The notes under the pieces: model-generated
Told to the model about the DNA's origin: nothing
What the model saw: the letters and a program-made list of their open reading frames with translations, nothing else
Databases searched by the model: none
DNA from: Alcanivorax sp.
GTDB taxonomy: Bacteria; Pseudomonadota; Gammaproteobacteria; Pseudomonadales; Alcanivoracaceae
Reading direction: 5' to 3'
Assembly (NCBI RefSeq): GCF_017794965.1
Contig: NZ_CP051240.1
Coordinates: forward strand, 1,984,001-2,048,000
Length of the DNA: 64,000 bases
Made by a program: the position numbers and the translations under genes
Shown: in pieces, positions 17,225-26,207 of the stretch
Numbering within the stretch: the stretch's first letter is position 1
How the letters are laid out: each line of letters starts with the position of its first letter

Positions 17225-19261
17225 ATGGCCTGGTTGAAATCCCGCCGCCTGCAGTACCTGTTGGCCATCACCGCCCTGTTTTTCGGGCTTATGGTCATAC
17301 TGCGTGCAATGTTCTATTTCGGTTTCTCTGAGGTCCCGGCCACTCCGAATGTGGATCAGGAAGCCGTGCTGGCGGCACTGGGGGTTGGCCTGCGATTCGA
17401 TCTTCGTCTGGCCCTGCTGATGATGCTGCCACTGGCGGCACTGGCATACCTGCCACGTTTCAATCTGCTCACCAGTGGCCTGATGCGCGCCCTGGGCCAC
17501 CTGTACCTGATTGTCGCGCTGGGCCTGCTGGTGCTCACCTATATCTTTGACTTTGGTCATTACGCCTACCTGGGCGAGCGCCTGAACGTGACCGCACTGC
17601 GTTTCCTGCAGGATACCCGTGACTCCACCCTGATGGTGTGGGAAAGCTATCCCGTCATCTGGATTACTCTGGGTTGGATTGCCAGCGTGGCCGGTGGCTA
17701 CTGGCTTGCCAGGGTGCTGGAGCGCAAACTCCTTGAGCGTAGTGCGGCTGGCATCTCCGGCATGCAGGCAACGCTGGGCTTTGTGGTGTGCTTTGCCCTG
17801 TTTTTCTTTGCGATTCTCGGCCGTGTCAGCAATATCAATATCCTCAACCCGATTCCGCTGCGCTGGAGTGAGGCCTTTGTGTCCGGCGACCGGGCCATCG
17901 GTGCCCTGGGCCTCAATCCCGTCCTCTACTTCCGCGACACCCTGCTGATCCCGGTTTCCCCCTATGACAAGGACAAGGTGGCCGAGTACTACCCGCTCAT
18001 GGCCGACCATCTTGGCATTCCGCAAGATCAGCGCCAAAGCCTGAACTTTGTCCGGCAGGTAGAGATACAGAGCCACAAGCTGGACTATGATCGCCCGCCC
18101 AATGTGGTCTTTATCATGCTGGAATCACTGGGCGCCAGCCGTGTCAGCAGTTATGGCTTGCCGATTGAAAGCACGCCCAACCTGGATCGGCTGGCCGCAG
18201 AAGGCTGGCGGTTCAAGAACTTCTATGTGCCGGTCACCGGCACCGCCAAGACCATCTGGGCCACCTTCACAGGCATCCCCGATGTGGCACCGACGGAAAG
18301 CGCCAGCCGCAACCCCCTGACCAGCCACCAGCGTACCGTGGTCAACGAATTTGAGGGCTACCGGAATTTCTATTTCATTGGTGGCAATGCTGGCTGGGCC
18401 AATCTTGATGGCCTGGTGCAGCAGAGTATCGATGATCTGGAACTGTATCAGGAGGGCGACTGGGAATCGCCAGATGTGGATGTGTGGGGCATTTCCGACC
18501 TGAACCTGTTCCGTGAATCCAACCAGATTCTGGCCGACGTGCCCGATGATCAGCCGTTTTTTGCGTTTATCCAGACCGCCGGCAACCACCGCCCCTTCAC
18601 CATCCCGGACAACAACGGCGATTTTGAGCCACGCACCGATCTGTCCGAAGAGGAACTGGCCAAGCACGGCTTCCGCAGTGCAGCCCAGTACAACGCCGTT
18701 CGGCTACTGGATTACAACGTGGGCGAATACATGAAATGGGCCAGGGAGAGTGACTACTTCGATAACACAATCTTTGTGTTCTTCGGCGATCACAGTAACC
18801 GCATTACCACCCTGCCGCATATGCCGGCCATGGATCAGCTGGGCCTGGAAAGCAACCACGTACCCCATATCATCTACGCACCGCGTTACCTTTCGCCCCG
18901 GGAGATTGACGACTCAGTTGGCCTGGTGGACGTGCTGCCCAGCATTGCCGGAATGCTCGGGCTGAACTATCGCAACACCACCCTGGGCCGGGACTTTCAG
19001 ACCCCGGCGCCAGAAGGTGAGCGAGCCAGTTTCGTGGTGCTCCTTGAAGGCCCCAACCCGGTCTATGGCATGGTCACCCGGAATTTTCTGGTGCGCATGA
19101 ATGCGGATGGCAGCAATGCCACCCTGCATGACCTGCACAGCGATACCCCGAAGAAGGATGTCTCTGCCGCGCATCCTGAAACATTCAAACGCCTCTTCGA
19201 TCTGGCCCGTGCCGAATACGAAACCGCCCGTTTCATGATGTACGACAACGTGGATGATTGA
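17225..19261 (+). CDS. LTA-synthase-family phosphoglycerol/phosphoethanolamine transferase
   Basis: 678 residues. Five N-terminal membrane helices (about 8-240) are followed by a periplasmic alkaline-phosphatase-superfamily catalytic domain. Metal-binding and nucleophile motifs are NVVFIMLESLGAS, GTAKTIWATFTG (nucleophilic Thr), GNHRPF and VFFGDHS. In Gram-negatives such enzymes transfer phosphoglycerol (MdoB-like) or phosphoethanolamine to envelope glycans; which one cannot be decided here. ATG 17225 has GGAGAG upstream; the frame is open back to 17108 without support. Stand-alone gene. Confidence 0.9.
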   Translation: MAWLKSRRLQYLLAITALFFGLMVILRAMFYFGFSEVPATPNVDQEAVLAALGVGLRFDLRLALLMMLPLAALAYLPRFNLLTSGLMRALGHLYLIVALGLLVLTYIFDFGHYAYLGERLNVTALRFLQDTRDSTLMVWESYPVIWITLGWIASVAGGYWLARVLERKLLERSAAGISGMQATLGFVVCFALFFFAILGRVSNINILNPIPLRWSEAFVSGDRAIGALGLNPVLYFRDTLLIPVSPYDKDKVAEYYPLMADHLGIPQDQRQSLNFVRQVEIQSHKLDYDRPPNVVFIMLESLGASRVSSYGLPIESTPNLDRLAAEGWRFKNFYVPVTGTAKTIWATFTGIPDVAPTESASRNPLTSHQRTVVNEFEGYRNFYFIGGNAGWANLDGLVQQSIDDLELYQEGDWESPDVDVWGISDLNLFRESNQILADVPDDQPFFAFIQTAGNHRPFTIPDNNGDFEPRTDLSEEELAKHGFRSAAQYNAVRLLDYNVGEYMKWARESDYFDNTIFVFFGDHSNRITTLPHMPAMDQLGLESNHVPHIIYAPRYLSPREIDDSVGLVDVLPSIAGMLGLNYRNTTLGRDFQTPAPEGERASFVVLLEGPNPVYGMVTRNFLVRMNADGSNATLHDLHSDTPKKDVSAAHPETFKRLFDLARAEYETARFMMYDNVDD

Positions 19262-19305
19262 GGGGACGCGACACGCAATACGCTTCATGCAACACGTAAA
19301 TCGGG

Positions 19306-19325
19306 GCCTCGGCGATGGGCGAGGC
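19306..19325 (+). terminator. Possible terminator of the LTA-synthase-like gene
   Basis: GCCTCG-N8-CGAGGC hairpin 44 bp after the stop; only a short T-run follows (TTT at 19331-19333), so termination is uncertain. Confidence 0.35.
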
Positions 19326-19340
19326 TCTGGTTTGGGAATC

Positions 19341-19525
19341 AGTTGAAAGTTCAAAGTTTAAAGCTGAAAAGCGCGGGATGGGGTGTCTTGTACTGGAATG
19401 CCCCGCCCGCGATTGACTGCCTTTCGTTCAGCGAGCTGAATCTCCCACAAGACAAGGCTTCGTCTTTCCCTCACCTACCCCGAATCCTGCGAAGGTTTTC
19501 CCTTTCAACTTTCAATTTTGAACTA
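19341..19525. repeat. AT-rich inverted repeat between convergent genes (copy 1)
   Basis: Left arm AGTTGAAAGTTCAAAGTTTA with GCGCGGG after it; right arm CTTTCAACTTTCAATTTTGA. The loop carries TTCGTTCAGCGAGCTGAATC, a fragment shared with 30340 and (inverted) 8600. Located between the convergent LTA-like and Anbu genes. No gene is seen in 19262-19590. Confidence 0.6.
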
Positions 19526-19590
19526 ATCAGCCACGGGCAGAGGTGGCAGGTTTTCGCATGTTGCATGAAGCGTGTTGCGTGCAGCGTCTC

Positions 19591-20313
19591 TCATTCCCAC
19601 TCAACATCCGGAAGCTGCGCAAAAGCGTCTCGCAGCCCATGGGACCAGGCTTCACCCAACGCCCGGAAATGGACATCATGCTCGGTGACATCATGGTGAT
19701 TGGCCAGGCTGAAACTGTCGCAGTCGTAGATCAACACATCCAGCGGCAACCCCACGGATAGATTGGAACGGATGGTGGAATCAAGACTGATCAGGGCACA
19801 CTTAGCCGCGTCCTTCAGTGACAGCTGGTAATCCACCACCCGATCAAGGATGGGTTTACCGTACTTGACCTCACCAATCTGGAAGTACGGCGTATCCGCC
19901 GTGCTCTCGATGAAATTCCCTTCCGGGTAGATCTGGAACAGCCGGGGCTTTTCCCCGTGAATCTGGCCGCCCACAATGAAACTGCAGCCAAAATCCACAT
20001 TGCCCTGGCTCTGACCGGAATCACGGCGGATCACTTCCCGGCTGGTACTGCCGATAATCGACGCCACCTCATACAGGGATCGGGCACCAAACAGGTTGGG
20101 CTGATCACTGTTGAGACGCATGTTGAGCAGACTGATCACACTTTGGGTTGTCGCCAGATTCCCTGCACTGAGAATGACGATGGCTCTTTCGCCATCCACC
20201 ATGAACTTGTGCAGTTTCCTGAAGGTGGCAATCTGGTCCACCCCTGCATTGGTGCGAGAATCCGCAGCAAATACCAGACCCTTTTCCAGGGACATTGCTA
20301 CGCAATAGGTCAT
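19591..20313 (-). CDS. Anbu protease (proteasome-related peptidase)
   Basis: 240 residues. N-terminal-nucleophile hydrolase related to proteasome beta subunits and HslV. It begins MTYCVAMSLEKGLVFAADSR, so Thr2 becomes the nucleophile after removal of Met, and TNAGVDQIATFRK is the hallmark of the Anbu group. ATG 20313 is fixed by this; the frame runs 43 codons upstream without support. Last gene of the ATP-grasp/alpha-E/transglutaminase operon, 31 bp after the transglutaminase stop. Natural substrates are not established for the family. Confidence 0.93.
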   Translation of the reverse strand: MTYCVAMSLEKGLVFAADSRTNAGVDQIATFRKLHKFMVDGERAIVILSAGNLATTQSVISLLNMRLNSDQPNLFGARSLYEVASIIGSTSREVIRRDSGQSQGNVDFGCSFIVGGQIHGEKPRLFQIYPEGNFIESTADTPYFQIGEVKYGKPILDRVVDYQLSLKDAAKCALISLDSTIRSNLSVGLPLDVLIYDCDSFSLANHHDVTEHDVHFRALGEAWSHGLRDAFAQLPDVEWE

Positions 20314-20344
20314 GCCTGCCTGCTCCGAAAGCTGAAAAAATCGG

Positions 20345-21142
20345 TCACTGTGTACTGTCCGACACGGTCCGATTGACCAGTGCCACCGCCTCCAGCGACT
20401 CGACGCCACCGCCGAAGCGTACACCACGCACCGGACAGGCATCCATATAATCCATCCCGACGGCCAATTTCAGGTGATGACGGGGTTGGCAGGTCTGGTT
20501 GGTCACATCAAAGGTCTTCCAGGTATCGTACTGCCACACCTCTGCCCAGGCGTGACTGGCCACATGCTCGGAATCCTTGCTGTAAAGATAGCCGCTGACA
20601 TAACGGGCCGGCATACCCAGTGCCCGACAACAGGCGAGGAAAACATGGGTGTGATCCTGACAGACCCCCTTGCCAAGCTTCCAGGCTTCCCGGGCATTAC
20701 TGGCCACACTGGTGACCCCTGGCGTGAAGGGCATACCCTGAAGAATGGATTCGCTCAGTCGCTCCAATCGGTCGCCCTGCGACGCGCCATCATGACGGTG
20801 CGCCAGTTCATCCAGAGCGGCGTTACTCTCGGTCAGCAAGGTGGGGCGCGTAAAGACCAATGGCGAGAGACGGTGATCACTGTCTTCACTGTCCTCGTCG
20901 GTAATTTCCACTTCCCCTTTCACCGTAAGCGCGATCTGCTGGTGTGGTCGGTCCAGGGTCAGCACATGGAGAATATTGTTGTAGCCATCCGAGCCTTCTT
21001 CCGCCTGTTCCGGCAAATCCAGCTCCCAGCTGAGCACCCGCTGTCTGGGCGACGGCCGTGGCGTCAGTCGCAGATACTGGGTGCTGTGTTTGACCCGTTC
21101 CGAGTAACGGTATTCGGTACTGTGTTGAATAGACAGTTTCAT
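20345..21142 (-). CDS. Transglutaminase-like cysteine protease (Anbu operon)
   Basis: 265 residues. N-terminal beta domain (MKLSIQHSTEYRYSERV, QYLRLTPRPS) followed by a transglutaminase core with catalytic triad C161 (GKGVCQDHTH), H197 (ASHAWAEVW) and D212 (FDVTNQ). Members of this subgroup are usually proteases or peptide ligases/transferases rather than protein crosslinkers. Its ATG overlaps the stop of the alpha-E gene (ATGA). Confidence 0.93.
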   Translation of the reverse strand: MKLSIQHSTEYRYSERVKHSTQYLRLTPRPSPRQRVLSWELDLPEQAEEGSDGYNNILHVLTLDRPHQQIALTVKGEVEITDEDSEDSDHRLSPLVFTRPTLLTESNAALDELAHRHDGASQGDRLERLSESILQGMPFTPGVTSVASNAREAWKLGKGVCQDHTHVFLACCRALGMPARYVSGYLYSKDSEHVASHAWAEVWQYDTWKTFDVTNQTCQPRHHLKLAVGMDYMDACPVRGVRFGGGVESLEAVALVNRTVSDSTQ

Positions 21143-22068
21143 ACCAGCTCCAGATATTCACTTTGAATGGTGTCCGCAAGCTCATTGATGCGGCGCAGGA
21201 AATCCGTGAGGTAGTCGTGCAGGCCAATATCGACGATATGCTCCATATCCCCATACTGCAGACGGGCCAGCTGTACCGCCGCCAGTCGTTTTGACTGCAG
21301 GCCCGCATTGCCTTCGATGGCAGGCAGCAAATTGCACAACATCTGCAGACAGGACAGTAACGAGCGCGGCACTTCCGGTCGCAGAATGAGCAACTCAGCC
21401 ACCCGCTCACCGTTAATGGTTTCGCTGAACATTTCCCGGAATGCCTCATAGGCCCCCACTGAACGCAACAAGGCATGCCAGCGGTAATAATCCAGGGTGG
21501 CGTTGGACTGCGCCTGCCCGTCACGATGCTTCACATCCAGGATCCGGGCAGTATTGTCCGCCCGCTCGATAAAGGTCCCCAGGCGCAGGAAACGGAAGGT
21601 GTCACTGCGCATCAGGGTGCCGTAGGTTGCTCCCCGGAACAGATGGGAACGGTTCTTCACCCACTCGAAGAATGCGGTTTCGCCGTAGGCCTGCAAGCCG
21701 ACCTGACGGATCTCCTTCAGTTCCAGCCAGGTGCTGTTGACGCTTTCCCACATCTCGGCGGTTATCTTGCCCCGCACAGCATGGGCGCTTGCACGGGCCT
21801 GACGCAGGCAGGAATAGATACTGGCCGGGCTGTCCGCATCAAGGGTGAAGAAGAACAGCAGATTCTGAATGGTGATCTTGCCGTAGCGGGCACCGTAATG
21901 ATCCGCCGTGCCGGTAATCGCCAGCGGCGCCGCAATCTCTGCCTGGGTGTCCACCGCAAAGCGGATCAACGACAGGTTCCAGACCACATCCAGCATTCGT
22001 GCGGTATTCTCTGCCCGCTCAAAATAGCGCGACAGCCAGTAAAGGTCCGAAGCGGTACGACTCAGCAT
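21139..22068 (-). CDS. Alpha-E domain protein (Anbu operon)
   Basis: 309 residues, all-helical alpha-E family, starting MLSRTASDLYWLSRYFERAE, the typical opening with its conserved YWxxRYxERAENTAR. The family is found almost only beside circularly permuted ATP-grasp and transglutaminase genes and is thought to act with them in a peptide-modification system; its biochemical role is unknown. Overlaps the ATP-grasp gene by 7 bp upstream and the transglutaminase gene by 4 bp downstream. Confidence 0.92.
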   Translation of the reverse strand: MLSRTASDLYWLSRYFERAENTARMLDVVWNLSLIRFAVDTQAEIAAPLAITGTADHYGARYGKITIQNLLFFFTLDADSPASIYSCLRQARASAHAVRGKITAEMWESVNSTWLELKEIRQVGLQAYGETAFFEWVKNRSHLFRGATYGTLMRSDTFRFLRLGTFIERADNTARILDVKHRDGQAQSNATLDYYRWHALLRSVGAYEAFREMFSETINGERVAELLILRPEVPRSLLSCLQMLCNLLPAIEGNAGLQSKRLAAVQLARLQYGDMEHIVDIGLHDYLTDFLRRINELADTIQSEYLELV

Positions 22069-23507
22069 ACACCCTCCTCCCCACTCTCCAGCACCCAGGT
22101 ATCCTTGGTTCCTCCCCCCTGGGAGGAATTCACCACCAGGGACCCGGACTTCATGGCTACCCGGGTCAAGCCCCCAGGCACCACTCGGGTTTCGTTACCA
22201 CTGAGTACAAAGGGGCGCAGATCGATGTGGCGAGGCGCGATGCCCTCCTCCACAAAAATCGGACACGAGGACAGGGACAAGGTCGGCTGCGCGATATAGT
22301 TTCCCGGATCGGCTTTCAGTCGCTCACGGAACAGTTCGATTTCGGCCTTGCTTGCCGCCGGTCCCACCAGCATGCCGTAGCCACCGGCGCCATGAACCTC
22401 CTTGACCACCAGTTCCGGCAATTGATCCAGCACCTGCTTCAGGTCATCCGGCTTGCGACACTGCCAGGTGGGTACGTTGTGAAGAATCGGTTCTTCATCC
22501 AGATAGAAGCGAATCATGTCCGGTACATAAGGGTAGATGGATTTGTCATCCCCTACCCCGGTACCCACGGCATTGGCCAGCACCACATTGCCCTGCCGGT
22601 ACACCGACAACAGCCCCGGCACGCCCAACATGGAATCGGAGCGGAACGCCAGCGGATCGAGAAAATCATCATCGATACGTCGATAAATCACATCCACCCG
22701 CTGTGGTCCGGCGGTTGTGCGCATGTAGACGAACCCATCCTTCACAAACAGGTCCGCCCCTTCCACCAGCTCGATACCCATTTGCTGGGCCAGGAAGGCA
22801 TGCTCGAAGTAGGCACTGTTAAACTGCCCCGGGGTCAGCAACACCACGGTGGGATGACTGTAACTGGCACTCTGCTGCAGGGTCTCCAGCAGCAGACTGG
22901 GATAATGCTCCACCGGCGCCACGGTCTGTTCGGCAAACAACTCCGGAAACAGCCGCATCATCATGCGCCGGTTCTCGATCATGTAACTCACCCCGGACGG
23001 CGTGCGCAGATTGTCTTCCAGCACATACCAATCGCCCTCGCCATCGCGAATCAGATCGACCCCACTGATGTGCGAATACACCTGATTGTGCAGATTCACA
23101 TCCTGCATGCACGGCTGATACTGAGTGTTGCCGAAGATCTGTTCGGCAGGGATGCGCCCGTCACGGATGATGTTCTGATCGTGATAGATATCGTGCAGAA
23201 AAAGATTGAGGGCGTTGACGCGCTGGATGGCGCCTTTCTCGAGTAATGCCCATTCGCTGGCAGGGATTACCCGCGGCAGGGTATCGAAGGGAATCAACCG
23301 CTCGGTGCCGCTTTCTTCACCGTAAACATTGAAGGTAATGCCCACCCGGTGAAACTGAAGCTCCGCCTCCTTGCGTTTGCGTTGCAACATGCCGCGATCC
23401 TGTCGCAGCAACCAATCGTGATAACTCGTATAGTGAGGCCGCACCTCACCGCCCGGCGCTATCATTTCGTCAAAACCGGACACCGCCGGCAACTTTAATG
23501 ACCGCAT
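22062..23507 (-). CDS. Circularly permuted ATP-grasp type 2 protein (Anbu operon)
   Basis: 481 residues (former DUF404/DUF407). Visible signatures include GGEVRPHY, ERLIPFDTLPRVI, YVLEDNLRTPSGVSYMIENR and the ATP-grasp nucleotide-binding stretch VVKEVHGAGGYGMLVGP, with NSSQGGGTKDTWVL at the end. Expected to activate a carboxylate with ATP to form an amide or ester. ATG 23507 has AAGGA 7 nt upstream. First gene of the operon; the divergent FAD oxidoreductase gene starts 178 bp away. Confidence 0.93.
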   Translation of the reverse strand: MRSLKLPAVSGFDEMIAPGGEVRPHYTSYHDWLLRQDRGMLQRKRKEAELQFHRVGITFNVYGEESGTERLIPFDTLPRVIPASEWALLEKGAIQRVNALNLFLHDIYHDQNIIRDGRIPAEQIFGNTQYQPCMQDVNLHNQVYSHISGVDLIRDGEGDWYVLEDNLRTPSGVSYMIENRRMMMRLFPELFAEQTVAPVEHYPSLLLETLQQSASYSHPTVVLLTPGQFNSAYFEHAFLAQQMGIELVEGADLFVKDGFVYMRTTAGPQRVDVIYRRIDDDFLDPLAFRSDSMLGVPGLLSVYRQGNVVLANAVGTGVGDDKSIYPYVPDMIRFYLDEEPILHNVPTWQCRKPDDLKQVLDQLPELVVKEVHGAGGYGMLVGPAASKAEIELFRERLKADPGNYIAQPTLSLSSCPIFVEEGIAPRHIDLRPFVLSGNETRVVPGGLTRVAMKSGSLVVNSSQGGGTKDTWVLESGEEGVC

Positions 23508-23685
23508 GGCGAATTCCTTGGCCTTGAAGCACGCTAAAGGCATGCCCCTGAAAGCACATCAGCAAGTCCTGTGCCAGAATAGGCATAGCACAAACCGCGT
23601 TTATGCCGCCTTTTCGGTGGCCATGATCCAGAACAGGGCACAACCGACAGCATGGTGCAAATCGCGCCCGAATTCGGGCAAAAAA

Positions 23686-24795
23686 ATGGAACCCGTTGAT
23701 ACCGTCATCATTGGCGCCGGTGTGGTGGGCCTTGCCCTTGCTCGGTCGCTTTCTGCGGATCGCTCTGTAATCGTGCTCGAACAGGAACACCAGCCCGGCA
23801 GCCACCTGTCCTCCCGCAACAGCGAAGTCATCCACGCGGGCCTCTATTACCCTCCCGGCTCACTCAAGGCGCGTCTGTGTCTGGCTGGCAGTGATGCACT
23901 CTATCGTTACTGCGAGACAACAGGCGTGCCTTACCGGCAGTGTGGCAAGTTGCTGGTGGCGCAGAAAGGAGAGGAAACCCGGCTGCAGCAACTTCACGAC
24001 AATGCTGCAGCGGTGGGTGCCCCCGCACTCAAACCTCTGGCTCGCCGGGAATGGCAACAGCAGGAGCCTTGGCTGAACGCCAGTGAAGTCCTGCTCAGTC
24101 CGGGTTCCGGGATCATCGACAGCCACGCATTGCTCTATCAGCTGCAGCAGGATGCGGAAAGCAACGGTGCCGTGGTTGCACTGCATCACAGGGTGGAAAA
24201 GCTCCAGTGCGAAACTGACCGCTACATGCTGCGCGTACACGCCAGCGACCACCAACGCTTCACACTCCGCTGCCGACAACTGATTCTCGCAACCGGGCTG
24301 TTCACCACCCGGCTTCTTGAGAATGCCGCTGGTTTTCCGGCCGAGCAGATACCGCAGCAACGCCTGGCCCGAGGCAATTACTTTGCCCTTGACGGGCGCA
24401 GCCCGACCCGCAGACTGGTTTATCCCATGCCGGAAGCCCACGGCCTGGGTATTCACCTGACAGTGGATATGGCCGGCCAGGCCCGCTTCGGGCCGGATGT
24501 GGAGTGGATTGAGCCCACGCTGCCACCGGATTACCGACTCGATGTGGAGCGAAAAGCGACTTTTGTTGAGGCCATCCAGCAGTACTGGCCCGACCTGAAC
24601 CCGGATCGGCTGCAACCGGGCTATTCCGGCATTCGGCCCAAGCTCTTCCGGCAAGGCGAAGCAGTAACAGATTTTCTGATACAGGATGTGGGCAGTCACG
24701 GGCTCAGCGGGATGATCAATCTGCTGGGTATCGAATCGCCAGGGCTGACGGCGGCATTGGCAATAGCTGATGAGGTAAAGGGGCGTCTGGGATAG
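23686..24795 (+). CDS. FAD-dependent oxidoreductase (LhgO-like, DAO family)
   Basis: 369 residues. N-terminal dinucleotide-binding motif VIIGAGVVGLALAR and HLSSRNSEVIHAGLYYPPGSLKA, the signature of L-2-hydroxyglutarate oxidase/dehydrogenase-like enzymes. C-terminal GYSGIRPKL and GLSGMINLLGIESPGLTAAL are also conserved in that group. It likely oxidises a 2-hydroxyacid and feeds electrons to the respiratory chain, but the substrate is not certain. ATG 23686 matches family N-termini; the ribosome binding site is weak. Divergent from the Anbu operon. Confidence 0.88.
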   Translation: MEPVDTVIIGAGVVGLALARSLSADRSVIVLEQEHQPGSHLSSRNSEVIHAGLYYPPGSLKARLCLAGSDALYRYCETTGVPYRQCGKLLVAQKGEETRLQQLHDNAAAVGAPALKPLARREWQQQEPWLNASEVLLSPGSGIIDSHALLYQLQQDAESNGAVVALHHRVEKLQCETDRYMLRVHASDHQRFTLRCRQLILATGLFTTRLLENAAGFPAEQIPQQRLARGNYFALDGRSPTRRLVYPMPEAHGLGIHLTVDMAGQARFGPDVEWIEPTLPPDYRLDVERKATFVEAIQQYWPDLNPDRLQPGYSGIRPKLFRQGEAVTDFLIQDVGSHGLSGMINLLGIESPGLTAALAIADEVKGRLG

Positions 24796-24820
24796 CGAGT
24801 TGCCGCGCAGGCTTTCGAGC

Positions 24821-24973
24821 AGTTGAAAGTTTAAAGTTCAAAGTTGAAAAGCGCGGGTAAGCTCCCGGTTTTTGGAAGGTCGTGCCCGCGCCCTTACCGG
24901 CGCCCGCGGGCACGGCCTTGCAAAACCTACAACCTGATCCGCGTTTCAACTTTGAACTTTAAACTTTCAACTC
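24821..24973. repeat. AT-rich inverted repeat between convergent genes (copy 2)
   Basis: Left arm AGTTGAAAGTTTAAAGTTCA continuing to AAGTTGAAAAGCGCGGG; right arm GCGTTTCAACTTTGAACTTT followed by AAACTTTCAACT. The loop contains further GC-rich symmetry (GTGCCCGCGCCC / GGGCACGGCC). It fills the gap between the convergent FAD oxidoreductase and SDR genes. Confidence 0.65.
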
Positions 24974-24976
24974 GAT

Positions 24977-25753
24977 TTACTCATGCCTGCCCATCACCGC
25001 ACCGGCGAGGCGCACTACCCAGCTGTCGGGAAGGAAGCGGGTCAGCAAGGTCATGGCCCGATAGAGTCGTCCCGGTACCACCACTGCCCTGCCTTTTGCC
25101 AACCCCTCAAGTCCTGCGCGGGCCACCGGCGCCACCGGCATCATGGCTTTTTCCAGTGAGGGATCCATCTGCCCCCTGGCCTTGCTGGAAAACTCTGTAC
25201 GCGTGCCTCCGGGGCTCAGGGTGGTCACGGTGATGCCGGCGGGTTTGAGTTCTTCATGCAACGCCCTGCCAAGCGTCTGCACAAAGGCCTTGCTGGCGGC
25301 ATACACGGCCATACCCGGAATCGGAAACCAGGCGGACACGGAACTGACATTGAGTATCCACCCCTCGCCTCGCACTGCCATCGGCGCGGCGAAAAGACGG
25401 GTCAGTGCCAGCAAGGCACGATCATTCACCTCCACCATGCCCACCTGGTCATCCAGATCCATCTCCAGCAAGGGTTTCTGGAAACCGAAGCCGGCATTGT
25501 TAATCAGGATATCCACCTGCCGCCCCAGAGCGGAAACCTGATCGAAAATCCTGGCGGGGCCTTGTGGATCAGCCAGATCCGCCGTGATGACATCCACAGT
25601 CACCGCAGACAATTGTGTGGCCAATGCATTCAGGCGCTCAGTACGCCGTGCCACCACAATCAGATGACATCCCTGCGCCGCCAGCTGACGGGCCATTTCT
25701 TCACCGATGCCGCTGGAGGCGCCAGTGATAAGCGCGGTTTTTCCTGAAAACAT
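24977..25753 (-). CDS. Short-chain dehydrogenase/reductase
   Basis: 258 residues. Classical SDR with cofactor motif TGASSGIG (11-18), NNAG, catalytic Ser in NVSSVS and YAASK. A C-terminal extension VVVPGRLYRAMTLLTRFLPD is typical of SDRs that act on lipid-like substrates, though substrate is unknown. ATG 25753 follows GGAGAATGC; the longer upstream frame runs through intergenic repeats and is rejected. Confidence 0.92.
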   Translation of the reverse strand: MFSGKTALITGASSGIGEEMARQLAAQGCHLIVVARRTERLNALATQLSAVTVDVITADLADPQGPARIFDQVSALGRQVDILINNAGFGFQKPLLEMDLDDQVGMVEVNDRALLALTRLFAAPMAVRGEGWILNVSSVSAWFPIPGMAVYAASKAFVQTLGRALHEELKPAGITVTTLSPGGTRTEFSSKARGQMDPSLEKAMMPVAPVARAGLEGLAKGRAVVVPGRLYRAMTLLTRFLPDSWVVRLAGAVMGRHE

Positions 25754-25789
25754 GCATTCTCCGTTTCTACCTAAAGTCGCTGCGGCAGC

Positions 25790-25970
25790 GTAGCGTAGTG
25801 GAGTAACGCACGCGGTCCGGCCCGAAGGAACGAGCGTAGCGAATAACGTGCTTGCACGCGATCCGGGCATTGGCGAGGAGAAGAAGTTTCGAGTTGCGAG
25901 GAACGAGTTTCGAAAGGCAAAACCTGATACTCGAAACTCGCTTCTGGAATCCTTACCTCGCCTGGGCTCG
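25790..25970. repeat. Mosaic intergenic repeat
   Basis: GTAGCGTAGTGGAGTAACGC through CGAAGGAACGAGCGTAGCGA resembles the mosaic segment at 42328, 51285 and 55596. It is followed by imperfect inverted stretches GAAGTTTCGAGTTGCGAG / CTCGAAACTCGCTTC. No gene. Confidence 0.5.
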
Positions 25971-26040
25971 GATCGCCCAGGCAAGCTGGGCTCCTACAGC
26001 GTCCCGAGGCGTTATTTGTAGGAGCCCAGCTTGCCTGGGC
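25971..26040. repeat. REPIN-like inverted pair
   Basis: GCCCAGGCAAGCTGGGCTCC and the complementary TAGGAGCCCAGCTTGCCTGGGC flank a spacer of about 25 bp. REP-type palindrome carrying the TAGGAGC head, here with heads facing inward. Confidence 0.6.
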
Positions 26041-26112
26041 GAATCCGGCCTCAAATACAACCGCGCCTTGTCGGAATTTTTCAGCCTTTCTTAATCCAAT
26101 CTTGTAGCTTGT

Positions 26113-26151
26113 AGCTCATAGCTCATAGCTCATAGCTCATAGCTCATAGCT
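26113..26151 (+). repeat. 7-bp tandem repeat (AGCTCAT x5.6)
   Basis: Five perfect AGCTCAT units plus AGCT directly upstream of the etf terminator. A simple microsatellite-like tract; copy number may vary between strains. Confidence 0.85.
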
Positions 26152-26154
26152 AAA

Positions 26155-26187
26155 AACAAAAAACCCGGCACAAGGCCGGGTTTTTGG
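26155..26187 (-). terminator. Terminator of etfBA
   Basis: AACCCGGC/GCCGGGTT hairpin with an A-run at 26152-26163, giving a T-tract on the minus strand, just beyond the etfA stop. Confidence 0.88.
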
Positions 26188-26207
26188 GGTCGGATAGCGC
26201 GCTGTTT

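Noticed and set aside
26113..26151. Regular repeats that could suggest CRISPR
   Set aside because: The 7-bp units are contiguous without spacers, so this is a simple tandem repeat. No CRISPR-like repeat/spacer array was seen anywhere in the window.
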